Source: Craspedostauros australis
Lineage: Eukaryota > Bacillariophyta > Bacillariophyceae > Mastogloiales > Achnanthaceae
NCBI GenBank assembly: GCA_026770025.1
Contig: JAMXDE010000017.1
Location: forward strand, 1 to 64,000
Direction of reading: 5' to 3'
Length of the DNA: 64,000 bases
A model generated the notes under the pieces. It did no database searches. It was given only the letters and a program-made list of their open reading frames with translations, and was not told the DNA's origin. A program made the position numbers and the translations under genes. Shown here in pieces: positions 11,148-19,698 of the stretch (position 1 is the first letter of the stretch; each line of letters begins with the position of its first letter).

Positions 11148-13378
11148 GGTGGTTGGTGTTGTAACGTGATAAGCTTGATGGTAGATCACGACTCTTAATC
11201 TGTCAAAGTGCACAAGTAACTACTGTAGACATATTGGCCCGTTGTTGCGTGCCCTGGTCGGAGCTCTTGTTCTTTATTTGTGAGTTGTCCGAAGACAAAC
11301 CCCCGACCAGTATTTGTGACTAATATGATTAGTAAAGAGGTAAGAAGGTACAGAGAAAGTTGTCATGAAACACAGCGGAACAGTTCGGCTCCAACCCGCA
11401 GCAACCGTCGCCAGCACGACCTTCCCCTCCACCCGACGACCGCTTTGCACCACATGAAGCGAGGGCGAGCCAGGAGCAACGACAGCAGCGGCAATGGTGA
11501 CAGATCTCTTTTGCTGACCATGTCTTGTTGTCGCGCAACCATCGCTTTCTGCTTCGCTGTAACCATTGCACTCGTCATAGTTGTGCGCGGCAGCAGCACC
11601 TTCTTTGGGGCCAATGCATTCTCGTCATGATGGTGGAATCGCCTCATTCTCCATGTGTATGCTTGCCTACCATTCCCACGCACTCTTCAAAGATCTCCAA
11701 AACAGGTGAAAGACCAAGGGAAGCAAGATTGAGAGTTGTCGTTTGCCCATGCTGACCAACCATGAAGTACAGTGAGAAAGCAATCCAATTGCTCCCGATT
11801 GCCGATTGCGCGTCTGCGCGGAACTTAGCTTTGTTTCCGTTATTGGCATCTTCCGCTTCACTGTGGGCGTGGCCATTTGAACCACATGTATCGACAAGAC
11901 ATTCCACGAACGAGATTGTATCAACCGGACTGGTCATCGTGGTGGTACTGGCGAGCGTCATCGCATCTGTGCACAGAGCAGTTCCACTGAGCGGATCTGT
12001 GCGGACAAAAATGATGTCGGTCAATAGTCACAATTTTGGCGTTAGAACGACACGTGCAATTTCCGTTACTGGATTCAGCAGGCCGACTGATCTTCCGATG
12101 GTCCCTATTTGAATTTTGTCGCACCTGCCCAAAGGTGCCTGTTGTGGCCAAATTCAGTCGTTGTTGGAATTCTTTGTGGTAACTCCTCGTTGGATTGTTT
12201 GGCCGCAAAATCTCCGCTGGTTGTTGTGACGAGGTGACGAAAGGTGTTGTTGTTGTGCACAACAGGCCCTGGTCTGCACTGCAGCGCGCTTCGACGGCAC
12301 GACGGTGCCATGATGGTGTTCAGAGCCGCGTTGTTGTGATGTAGCACGCGGCGACACGAGACGCGCAGATGATGACGCAAACGAAAACGTTGGCTGAAAG
12401 CGGAGAATGATTCAAAAACGATCAGTCTTCAGCGTCCACACCTGCAGAGCACAACCGCCAACCACCGCGGAAGCACCTACTCTCTGCGTACCTCCGTTGT
12501 CCCATCCCAACATCAATTTTCGTTCTCACAAATCTCAAGGCCGCTCCAGCTCAAACGCAGACGCAATCAATCACTCCCATTCCGCGACAGCAAACAGCAC
12601 GAACATCACGGTGAGTCACACCGCGCTGCGCCAGGCATAGTTGCCACACACGCACTAGCACATCACCATGCATACACAATGATACTGTATGTCGGAAGGT
12701 TGTTTTCATGTGATTGGATGCGGCGAATTCTATGATGCGGCTTGTGCACTGGAGCTGTGCCAGTGATGCGATCATGGACCGCAGGCAATACAACAAACCG
12801 AAGGGCCCATGGGCCTTCGGCATGGATCCGATCGAGAGCAACGCCAAGCACGTGGTCCATTCCATGTGTCGTCTTGTATCTTCATCAAACAGAACGCGAA
12901 GACCGGGTGCAGGACGGCACAACATGAAAAACATGCAGAGGGTGGTGCCAGGATGAATAGGAAATAGTCATTCTCCTGCGGTCCTCGCCTCCGCTGGTCC
13001 ACTGCGTTTTTTGTGTGCAAGCCGTTCACGGCAGCTCCTTCACTCATCGCGAGACGAGATCCAGAGCGATGGATGATGTGCGATGCATCTGTGATAAGTC
13101 CGCGATACGCGATCTCCCGCAATACCAATCAAGTGGAGAACGCCGGAGCAAACTTGGGCATTTTGTCTCACATTTCTCTTCTTTTCCGCATCTTTGCCTG
13201 CCATTCCGCCGCTATACCTTTGCCCACTGGCGTCTTCGGTCTACTCACTCGTGCGGCACGCATGGCACCGTGCACCTCTCCACAATGCAGACGCTTCAAT
13301 ATCTAATATCCGCCCCCTGCCCTCCCTCCACGTTAGTCTATCAATACTCAACTCAGATACCACGCACACACATCAACC
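11148..13378. other. Leader of outer copia element and gene-poor stretch
   Basis: The first 200 bases should hold the leader or LTR end of the outer copia element. An inverted pair CTGGTCGG (about 11248) and CCGACCAG (about 11302) lies there, but no LTR boundary can be fixed because the partner LTR is outside the window. The only other candidate is an unrecognised minus-strand frame at 11644-12024 (126 codons, no known motif). From 12400 to 13378 no gene is seen; this is the upstream region of the gene at 13379. Confidence 0.5.
11644..12024 (-). CDS. Unrecognised ORF, 126 codons
   Basis: It is open on the minus strand with mixed hydrophobic and polar composition and reads less like an antisense shadow than its neighbours. 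No domain, signal peptide or zinc motif is recognised. It could be an exon of a small host gene or chance. Nothing nearby suggests a function. Confidence 0.2.
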   Translation of the reverse strand: MTDIIFVRTDPLSGTALCTDAMTLASTTTMTSPVDTISFVECLVDTCGSNGHAHSEAEDANNGNKAKFRADAQSAIGSNWIAFSLYFMVGQHGQTTTLNLASLGLSPVLEIFEECVGMVGKHTHGE

Positions 13379-15430
13379 ATGAAGTATCGCATCAGCTCAC
13401 TCGTTTTGGCGCACATCGCTGCCGCCTCCGCCGTCGAAGATGAGAAGCTCCTTGCCGGCATGCATTCACCCTCCAGAGACGATGCCAAGGTCGGAGCCAA
13501 CAAGCTCGCGTGGACTTACTACGGAGACGACTCGGAGAAGACGGTTGAGAAGATCACCGGACTCACCAGGAGGCTCCGCCGCACCAAGGAGGACATGGAC
13601 AGCTCCGCTGGTGCGGGCGGGGGGATGGACAAGAAGAAGGCCAAGACCACGGAAGGACCCACCATGATGACCAGCGACAGTGATGACGGCAAGATGAACA
13701 AGGACGGCATGAAGATGAACAAGGGCGCCAAGAACGGAGACGTCACCATGGCACCGACCAGCACACCGACCAGGACACCGACAAGCGCCCCAACATCAGC
13801 ACCGACCAGCGCACCGACATCAGCACCGACCAGCGCCCCGACATCGGCTCCGACAAGCGCCCCAACATCAGCACCGACCAGCGCACCGACATCGGCTCCG
13901 ACAAGCGCCCCAACATCAGCACCGACCAGCGCACCGACATCGGCTCCGACAAGCGCCCCAACATCAGCACCGACCAGCGCACCGACATCGGCTCCGACAA
14001 GCGCCCCGACATCGGCCCCGACAAGCATCCCGACATCAGCGCCGACCAGCGCACCGACATCGTCCCCAACCGCACCAACAGCAGCACCAACTGCGGGCCC
14101 GACACGATCCGGGACCATCCCACCGACTTCGCAGCCAACGTCAGCACCCACCGCACCCACGGCGGCACCGACCAGCGCACCAACGTCTGCCCCTACTTCG
14201 GCGCCGACGAGCGCTCCCACTTCTGCCCCTACTTCGGCACCGACCAGCGCACCTACGTCTGCCCCTACTTCGGCACCTACATCAGCACCCACTTCGGCAC
14301 CTACATCAGCACCCACGTCGGCACCTACATCAGCACCTACGTCAACACCCACTTCGGCACCAACCAGCGGCCTGGCGCCGAATATTGTTCAGTTCTTGGC
14401 GGAGTTGGGAACACCATCAGACACCAACGGCCAGAACCTACTCGCCACCATCGAGAACGAGACCGATCTTCTCAGCATTTTTGCCAACCAGGACAGCATT
14501 ACTGAAGGAGTCGCGCTCTTCGACAGAATCAAGGACAACTCCGGAGTCCTCGCCCAGTTCCAGGAGGCCGCCAGCGCGACTGGAGAAGTCTTCACGGGTA
14601 CTGCCACAGATGCCATCGCTTTTTGCCAACAGTCTGGCAACACCTGCTGCCCCGGAGGTGCCGCCGACTGCAGCTGGGTCGGCGTCGCCAGCATCAGCGC
14701 CAATAGCTGCATCGGAATGAACTCCTGCGACAACCTCGAACCGCAAACGATCGTGTTCCAGTCGAGCTGCCAAAACCCCGGCCAGGACAAAGCCTGCTCC
14801 TACTTCAACTTCAACTCCGGTAGTGAGAGGACTGGCATCATCGGCCCATTCGCCTGCCTGGGCGGCTCCGCGTGCTACTCCCTCGGAGCACAGGCCAACG
14901 GATACAGCATCGTCCAACCATTTTCTTGCCTCGGAACGAATTCGTGCGCGGCACTGGGAGCCGGAACTGCCGAGTACCTCACTGTCAGCCCGATGAGAGG
15001 CAACATGGGCACGGACAACAAGCGAAATTCATTTGTCAACATCGGCAGGGGCTCCTGCGCAAACACCGGTTCGTGCTCCTACGTCAATTCGCACTACACC
15101 TACACGGAGTACGACCTGATGGGTAATATTATCGATGAAACTTACTACAACCAGTTCGAGGGCAACACCAGAATCGGAGCGTTGGCCTGCACCGCACTGT
15201 ACTCGTGCCAATTCATGGGATACGGATACTACTTCAACGCCGACATCACCCTTGGCGACGGCGTGTGCACTCAAATCCCGACAACACCAGGCGAGGCTTG
15301 CAACCAGTGCCACTTCGACGAACCTGGGATGCCAGTTCCCCCTCCGGATGGTCCTTCGCAAAATGTGTGCTACCCATTGACGGCCACTCTCAACATCCCC
15401 AGTGGCAGCACTTGCCTTGCGTGCACGTAG
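13379..15430 (+). CDS. Secreted Pro/Thr/Ser/Ala-repeat protein with Cys-rich C-terminal domain
   Basis: A 683-residue single-exon ORF. Residues 1-18 (MKYRISSLVLAHIAAASA) form a signal peptide, so the product should be secreted or placed in the cell wall. Residues 19-124 are charged, with an RRLRR site and a Lys/Met-rich segment. Residues 125-330 are almost entirely APTS units, a mucin-like stalk and likely O-glycosylation target. From about residue 410 a Cys-rich domain carries repeated blocks such as NSCIGMNSC, FACLGGSACYSLG, FSCLGTNSCAALG, GSCANTGSC and LACTALYSCQFMG, probably disulfide-bonded. Such PTSA stalks joined to Cys-rich modules are common in diatom extracellular proteins. The start is the first ATG in frame (CACCAACC-like context ATCAACCATG). 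The exact role is unknown. Confidence 0.85.
   Translation: MKYRISSLVLAHIAAASAVEDEKLLAGMHSPSRDDAKVGANKLAWTYYGDDSEKTVEKITGLTRRLRRTKEDMDSSAGAGGGMDKKKAKTTEGPTMMTSDSDDGKMNKDGMKMNKGAKNGDVTMAPTSTPTRTPTSAPTSAPTSAPTSAPTSAPTSAPTSAPTSAPTSAPTSAPTSAPTSAPTSAPTSAPTSAPTSAPTSAPTSAPTSAPTSAPTSIPTSAPTSAPTSSPTAPTAAPTAGPTRSGTIPPTSQPTSAPTAPTAAPTSAPTSAPTSAPTSAPTSAPTSAPTSAPTSAPTSAPTSAPTSAPTSAPTSAPTSAPTSTPTSAPTSGLAPNIVQFLAELGTPSDTNGQNLLATIENETDLLSIFANQDSITEGVALFDRIKDNSGVLAQFQEAASATGEVFTGTATDAIAFCQQSGNTCCPGGAADCSWVGVASISANSCIGMNSCDNLEPQTIVFQSSCQNPGQDKACSYFNFNSGSERTGIIGPFACLGGSACYSLGAQANGYSIVQPFSCLGTNSCAALGAGTAEYLTVSPMRGNMGTDNKRNSFVNIGRGSCANTGSCSYVNSHYTYTEYDLMGNIIDETYYNQFEGNTRIGALACTALYSCQFMGYGYYFNADITLGDGVCTQIPTTPGEACNQCHFDEPGMPVPPPDGPSQNVCYPLTATLNIPSGSTCLACT
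13751..14369 (+). repeat. APTS-coding tandem repeat with a 48-bp higher-order unit
   Basis: Codons for A-P-T-S repeat every 12 bp. In the first half, synonymous codons follow a 48-bp super-repeat: ACATCGGCTCCGACAAGC starts at 13841, 13889, 13937 and 13985. The second half (from 14160) uses different codons, with T-rich third positions. The array is broken near 14060-14150 by a TAAPTAGPTRSGTIPPT spacer. Confidence 0.9.
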
Positions 15431-15732
15431 CTGGGCATCATCAACGGCGCTATAGAGGTATCGTATGGTATGATACTACCCTTGCACTTTTCCATCCTCC
15501 TCGTTGCCAGGATGGAAGAAACATTAATGTAGACACTTCATTTTTTGTGGACGCCCTTCCCCACGTTTATGTTTGCTGTGGCGATGAACTGTCGCCAGGC
15601 CATCGCGCAAGTTGTTTCCTCTGCTGTTCATTCACTTGTGGTGGAGGACGATGGGTTGTTGCCATGCAGTATACTATTAATATGCAGAATACTTGCCAAG
15701 TGCGCCACTTATCTAGTACATTGTACGGTACT
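15431..15732. other. Short intergenic region between converging genes
   Basis: About 300 bp separate the stop codons of the plus-strand repeat protein and the minus-strand LRR gene. It must contain both 3' untranslated ends. No repeat or RNA gene is seen. Confidence 0.5.
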
Positions 15733-17035
15733 CTACACTAGATGCGGGGCGCACCCCACATTGGTCCCGCAACAGACACTGCAACATGGACACGAAATAG
15801 TTCCGCCATCGAATGCACAATCCGAGCTCATATAGAATCCAAGGATATCGCGGTTCAGGCACAAGAAGGGCGGGACGCGACCCGTCAACGCGTTGTTGTG
15901 CAAGTGAATGGCATCGACATGGGCCCAATCACTGAACTCTGTCGGAACAGCGCCCGTGAGATCGTTGTCCGACACATCAAAGATGGCTGCGGTGGAAGTT
16001 GAGAAAACGGATGGCATGGCATGGCATTGTGAGTGAGTCAATGCATCGTGGTTTGAATAGAGCAGAGTCGAGTGCGGATTGTCCTCCTACCGCATGGGAC
16101 TTACTCATATTGACCCAATCACTACCGAAGCGGCCAGGCAGGGTCCCGCTGAGGCGATTCGAAGATACATTGAATACCTCAAGGTGTTCCAGAAATATCA
16201 TCTCGTCGGGGATGGTGCCAATCAGATTGGAATTGGAATAATCAAAAGCGGTGACGGTGGGTTCGTGCGATTCGGAGCATGACGCGACGCCCGGCCATGT
16301 ACAGATGGGATCGGACAGCAAGGAGGTCGGTTGTGTGGCGTTGACGGCCCCGAAGTAGAACGTCAACAGCGCGTAGGCCTGGCTGACGACGGATGGGTTC
16401 GTCGTGTGGTTCGTGCAGAAGGGTACGTCCGAGTTGGCGGTTGCGGATGGTGGAGACGGAGCTGGGCAGAGGTAGTCCAAGGCCCGGAACTGCGGTGAAT
16501 CGATCGTCAAAATGGAATCCATCGGCGGATCCACGGCACTGCGCAGAGAATCAAGCAGCGCTTGCTGCTCAGCAGTCAGATAAGCCTCGGCGAATGATGT
16601 TGGTGCTGCTGTTGGAGATACTTCTTTCGGCACAGCGGTCCTTTGGGGACCATTGGGATTGTTGGTGCCACCACTACTACCACTGCCACCGCCATCAGCG
16701 AAGATGGCGATAAGCGCCACGACAACACCAACAATCATGAGCACAACGATGGCCAGGATTATCATGATGACTCTCTTGAACCACGCATTGTCACTCAAGA
16801 TCGCGCTCTCTCGCCCACGATTGGTTGATTGTTCCATCTTGTTACTTCGGATGCCGACATTCTCAATATCATCGTCGTCATCAGAATTTGCCACTTGGGC
16901 ATCGTCTATGGGGGCAGTGCCATGCCTCGCGGAAGAGTCCTGAGGAGAGGGCACCGCAACTGGCACGATTGCCGCGCCCAGAATCTCGTTCCGAATCGCT
17001 TGCACCAAGTCGTTTGTGGAAACAGCATCCAACAT
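15733..17035 (-). CDS. Membrane-anchored leucine-rich-repeat protein (two exons)
   Basis: Exon 1 is 17035-16105 and exon 2 is 15986-15733; joined they give 394 residues. The intron (15987-16104, 118 bp) has donor GTAAGT and acceptor CCGCAG after a pyrimidine tract. The split codon restores the LRR motif across the junction. An acidic stretch near residues 51-60 precedes a single transmembrane helix at about 88-112 (IMIILAIVVLMIVGVVVALI). The extracellular part has paired Cys (YLCPAPS, CTWPGVASC) and LRRs near 260-340 (SNRLSGTLPGRFG, DNDLTGAVPTEF, NNALTGRVPPFLC), and ends in CPCCSVCC. This plan is typical of diatom LRR surface proteins, perhaps receptors or adhesion proteins; no kinase is present. 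The 5' end is uncertain (see 16906-18339). Confidence 0.82.
15987..16104 (-). other. Intron of the LRR protein gene
   Basis: 118 bp on the minus strand, from GTAAGTCCCATG to TTCCACCGCAG. Its removal joins codon 311 in phase and restores a continuous LRR, which is direct support for splicing. Confidence 0.85.
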
Positions 17036-18339
17036 GAGAGTTGGTTGTTGACCAATGGAATCCGAAAAATTTGCTGCGGCAAGATGGTATCTTCGTCGTC
17101 GTCGTCGATGAGATTGTCGAACTCCTCGTCAAGCTGGCTGCTGTCGTCTTCGGCATGCGACGTGCGCGGTCCTAACCGGAATGCCCCCACCTGCGACGGC
17201 GCGCCTCGGGGTGCGACCGCATTCTGCACGCTGTGCTGCGAAGTCGTTTGGAGAGTATCCGTGGAGGCATCGGAGGTTTGCCTAGGTCGAGCTTGACGTT
17301 GCGACTTGGCCCTTCTTGGCTTCTGCTGCTCCTTCTTGCGTCGCGCGGAAGCTGAGACCTCGGCGATCGTGTGTCTTGGCCGTGGCGAGCCCTTGCGCAC
17401 GCTGTTCGCGGCGCACTGCAGTTTGAAGCTGGTGTCTTTGTCTTTGTCTTCGCCGCTGGGTGCATGGCCAGAATGATCCATGTTGTCCAAATGAGAGACC
17501 AGGGTTTCCATTTCCGATACATTTTTCTGCGAAGCCTTGGATGCTGCTTGCGGCGAAGACCGGCTCTTCTCCTCCTTCTTTGCTCCTTTGTCCTTCTTGC
17601 CCGTTCGCTTCTTACTTTTGCCTTTGCCCTTGGTTTTATTCTTGCTCTTGCTTTTGCTTTTAACATTGCTCTTGTCATTATTGCTCTTGTCATTATTGCT
17701 CTTGTCATTATTGCTCATGCCATTAGTCTCGTCATGTGACGCTGATGACGCTGACGACGCTGACAATGCTGTTGATGTTGATTTGGTCTTAGTCTTTTTC
17801 CGTTTCTTCTTCGCGGACGCCTGCTTCGTCTCCGCAGATGCATGCGACGTTGCCTCCTCATCGCCACTGTCCTTGCTGGAGACCAAATCCTCGCACTGAT
17901 CATGAATGTCGATGAGACTATCCGTGGACTTCCGTCGCAGAGCTTGGCCAGCGACCGAGCTGCCGTCGTGTCTCGGCCGCGCCTCGATGGCTTCCAGCAG
18001 CTCCGTTTGCTGCCGAACGATATCTGCCGGCGCTTCCAGTCCCACGCCATCCTCGAGATCGACCTCCATGGCCGACAGGGATGCGGACAGCGCGGCTGCC
18101 ATTGCGTCGGCCTCGTCGACATCTCGCGAATTCAGACGGGACGTGCTGTCATTGTCGCTGTCATGCGTCGGTGCATCGCTGATGGTGGCAAGTCCATCGC
18201 GGCCGGCAACGGTCTGAGCATGGGCGGAATGCAGGGTTTCGTCGCCATCGTCCTGCGTCAGCTCCATTATGGCCGTCTCGAGGTTGTGCACGAAGCTTGC
18301 GCTTCGCGACGATTTCAGCGCTGGTGACGGCATCGTCAA
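16906..18339 (-). CDS. Long low-complexity ORF, possibly the 5' part of the LRR gene
   Basis: 477 codons starting at the ATG at 18339. An acidic Ser-rich N terminus (about 1-170) leads to a Lys-rich region (about 175-265) with SNNDK repeats and KSKSKNKTKGKGKSKK, then a basic and finally an acidic region (LIDDDDED). No fold is recognised; it is probably disordered and intracellular. It overlaps the LRR ORF by 130 bp on the same strand in another frame. The last part past LIDDDDED looks like read-through into the wrong frame. The likely explanations are an unrecognised intron or a frameshift joining it to the LRR ORF upstream of the transmembrane helix. Two separate genes remain possible. Confidence 0.5.
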   Translation of the reverse strand: MTMPSPALKSSRSASFVHNLETAIMELTQDDGDETLHSAHAQTVAGRDGLATISDAPTHDSDNDSTSRLNSRDVDEADAMAAALSASLSAMEVDLEDGVGLEAPADIVRQQTELLEAIEARPRHDGSSVAGQALRRKSTDSLIDIHDQCEDLVSSKDSGDEEATSHASAETKQASAKKKRKKTKTKSTSTALSASSASSASHDETNGMSNNDKSNNDKSNNDKSNVKSKSKSKNKTKGKGKSKKRTGKKDKGAKKEEKSRSSPQAASKASQKNVSEMETLVSHLDNMDHSGHAPSGEDKDKDTSFKLQCAANSVRKGSPRPRHTIAEVSASARRKKEQQKPRRAKSQRQARPRQTSDASTDTLQTTSQHSVQNAVAPRGAPSQVGAFRLGPRTSHAEDDSSQLDEEFDNLIDDDDEDTILPQQIFRIPLVNNQLSCWMLFPQTTWCKRFGTRFWARQSCQLRCPLLRTLPRGMALPP

Positions 18340-18801
18340 CTAATGCATGTATTATTATATTCTATTCTATAAAATAATGGTGCATGTCATGGAATGGAAC
18401 CTTTTGCAGTATGTATAGCATTTTATAGGTAGCACTCGCAGAGCAGAAGTATTGCCTTGTGTTGTGCGACAACAACAGATGGTGAATGGTGGTGTTGCGT
18501 CTGCTTCGCTTTTGATGCGAAAGTCGCGGCCTGCGGTTCCTCCACAGATCGGTTCCTTCGAGAAGTGGCGGACCATCGCGGCGTCATCTTGCTCGGTGGC
18601 TTTTACAGGTGCCGAAATGGCTTCGGTGTCCTCTTCTTTTTGCCCAAGCCAAACTTCAATGTCGACACATGAGAACACATTGACGTCAACTCGGTTCTTG
18701 ACATCCAGCCAGATGGGGTATCGCCTCTCAGGAGGGGAAGGGAAAACGGCGTTTTTTCAAATTGCGACGAAGGAAAACGAAAGTCGAAAAGGGATGCGGG
18801 C
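18340..18801. other. Upstream region of the LRR locus, ends at copia insertion
   Basis: It contains a minus-strand frame of about 100 codons (18367-18678) reading EVWLGQKEEDTEAIS with no known domain, and the terminal-repeat-like motif at 18725-18772. The CGGGC target duplication of the copia element is at 18797-18801. Confidence 0.4.
18725..18772 (+). repeat. Candidate terminal inverted repeat, left copy
   Basis: CTCTC followed by AGGAGGGGAAGGGAAAACGG and CGTTTTTT is matched in inverted orientation at 51763-51818 over about 45 bases with few mismatches. Orientation and outward-facing ends fit terminal inverted repeats of a DNA transposon. No target duplication was found beside it. Confidence 0.45.
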
Positions 18802-19344
18802 AGTTGGGACAGACTAGCTCCGGGACTGACTCGGGACTTGACTGTCCATTCCGCGTACACGGTATTCGGTACCCAAGACCGATACTGTGATGAAAGGCTA
18901 CCACACACACCATGTGTAGTTGAACTGCAATCCATGCGTTGCTCGCCCTCCAGCTCATGCACCCCTGCCACCTGTCCATCTCGTCACCCTGCCGAACATG
19001 CATCTGTCTTGAAGCATATCCATGTGAATGGATTGGCTACTGCTCTACGGGTGATGATACTGGAAGGCTGTATGTGTGCAGGATCACCACGGCATGCTGC
19101 TGCGCAACAAAGAACGGCTGAAGTACGACAGCACGAACCCCACCTTTTTACTCGATCGTCCTATCAATAGTAAGCTTAACACATAAAACAAGCAATCAGA
19201 AACAATCTTCACAGCTTACTTCCAAGTCTACTACAGTTACATTATCGTCTGATACAGCTTTGTCCTCAACATCAAACGGCGTCAAAACCGGTTGAAGGAC
19301 AGACTATCCTCCTGACAACGTGCAAAAGACACGGAATACCAACT
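18802..19344 (+). repeat. 5' LTR of young copia element
   Basis: 543 bp from AGTTGGGACAG to GAATACCAACT, with perfect 6-bp inverted ends. It matches 26981-27523 except at four single bases. It should hold the promoter and polyadenylation signals of the element. Confidence 0.95.
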
Positions 19345-19356
19345 GGTAGCTGCAAT
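19344..19356 (+). other. Primer-binding site
   Basis: TGGTAGCTGCAAT begins at the LTR boundary. TGG is the complement of the tRNA 3' CCA end, and TGGTAGC resembles the initiator-methionine type used by many copia elements. The exact tRNA was not checked. Confidence 0.6.
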
Positions 19357-19698
19357 CTGCAATCAACTACATCCACCTTCCTCACCCTCCAAGAGACTTC
19401 CTCAGCGCGCAGATCGCTGTGTCCAACGACACCGAGCCCCAAGGCTCCAAGCCTCTCAGGAAAAACGATCCTGATAAGCAACCGATGAAGTTAGCCCGAA
19501 GGCAACTTATCAAACCAAGCCCTTGCTAAGCAAGCGCACCCCAACAACACCTGCAAGACCAGGTGTCCGTCTCCAGAGCACCCCTGCCAATACCTCCGTG
19601 CACACCTTCGTCAACGAAGGGAGGAAGAGCAGCGACGCCCGAGACAACAGTCGACACCAAGCGAAGCCCAACGACTTCGACACCTCCACCGCCTCACC

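Noticed and set aside
12105-12380. Minus-strand ORF of 91 codons rich in Asn and Arg
   Set aside because: Low-complexity composition, overlapping alternatives in other frames, no motif.
13519-14352. Minus-strand ORF of 277 codons reading GADVGA repeats
   Set aside because: It is the antisense of the APTS repeat; low-complexity repeats keep the opposite strand open. The plus strand has the signal peptide and Cys-rich domain.
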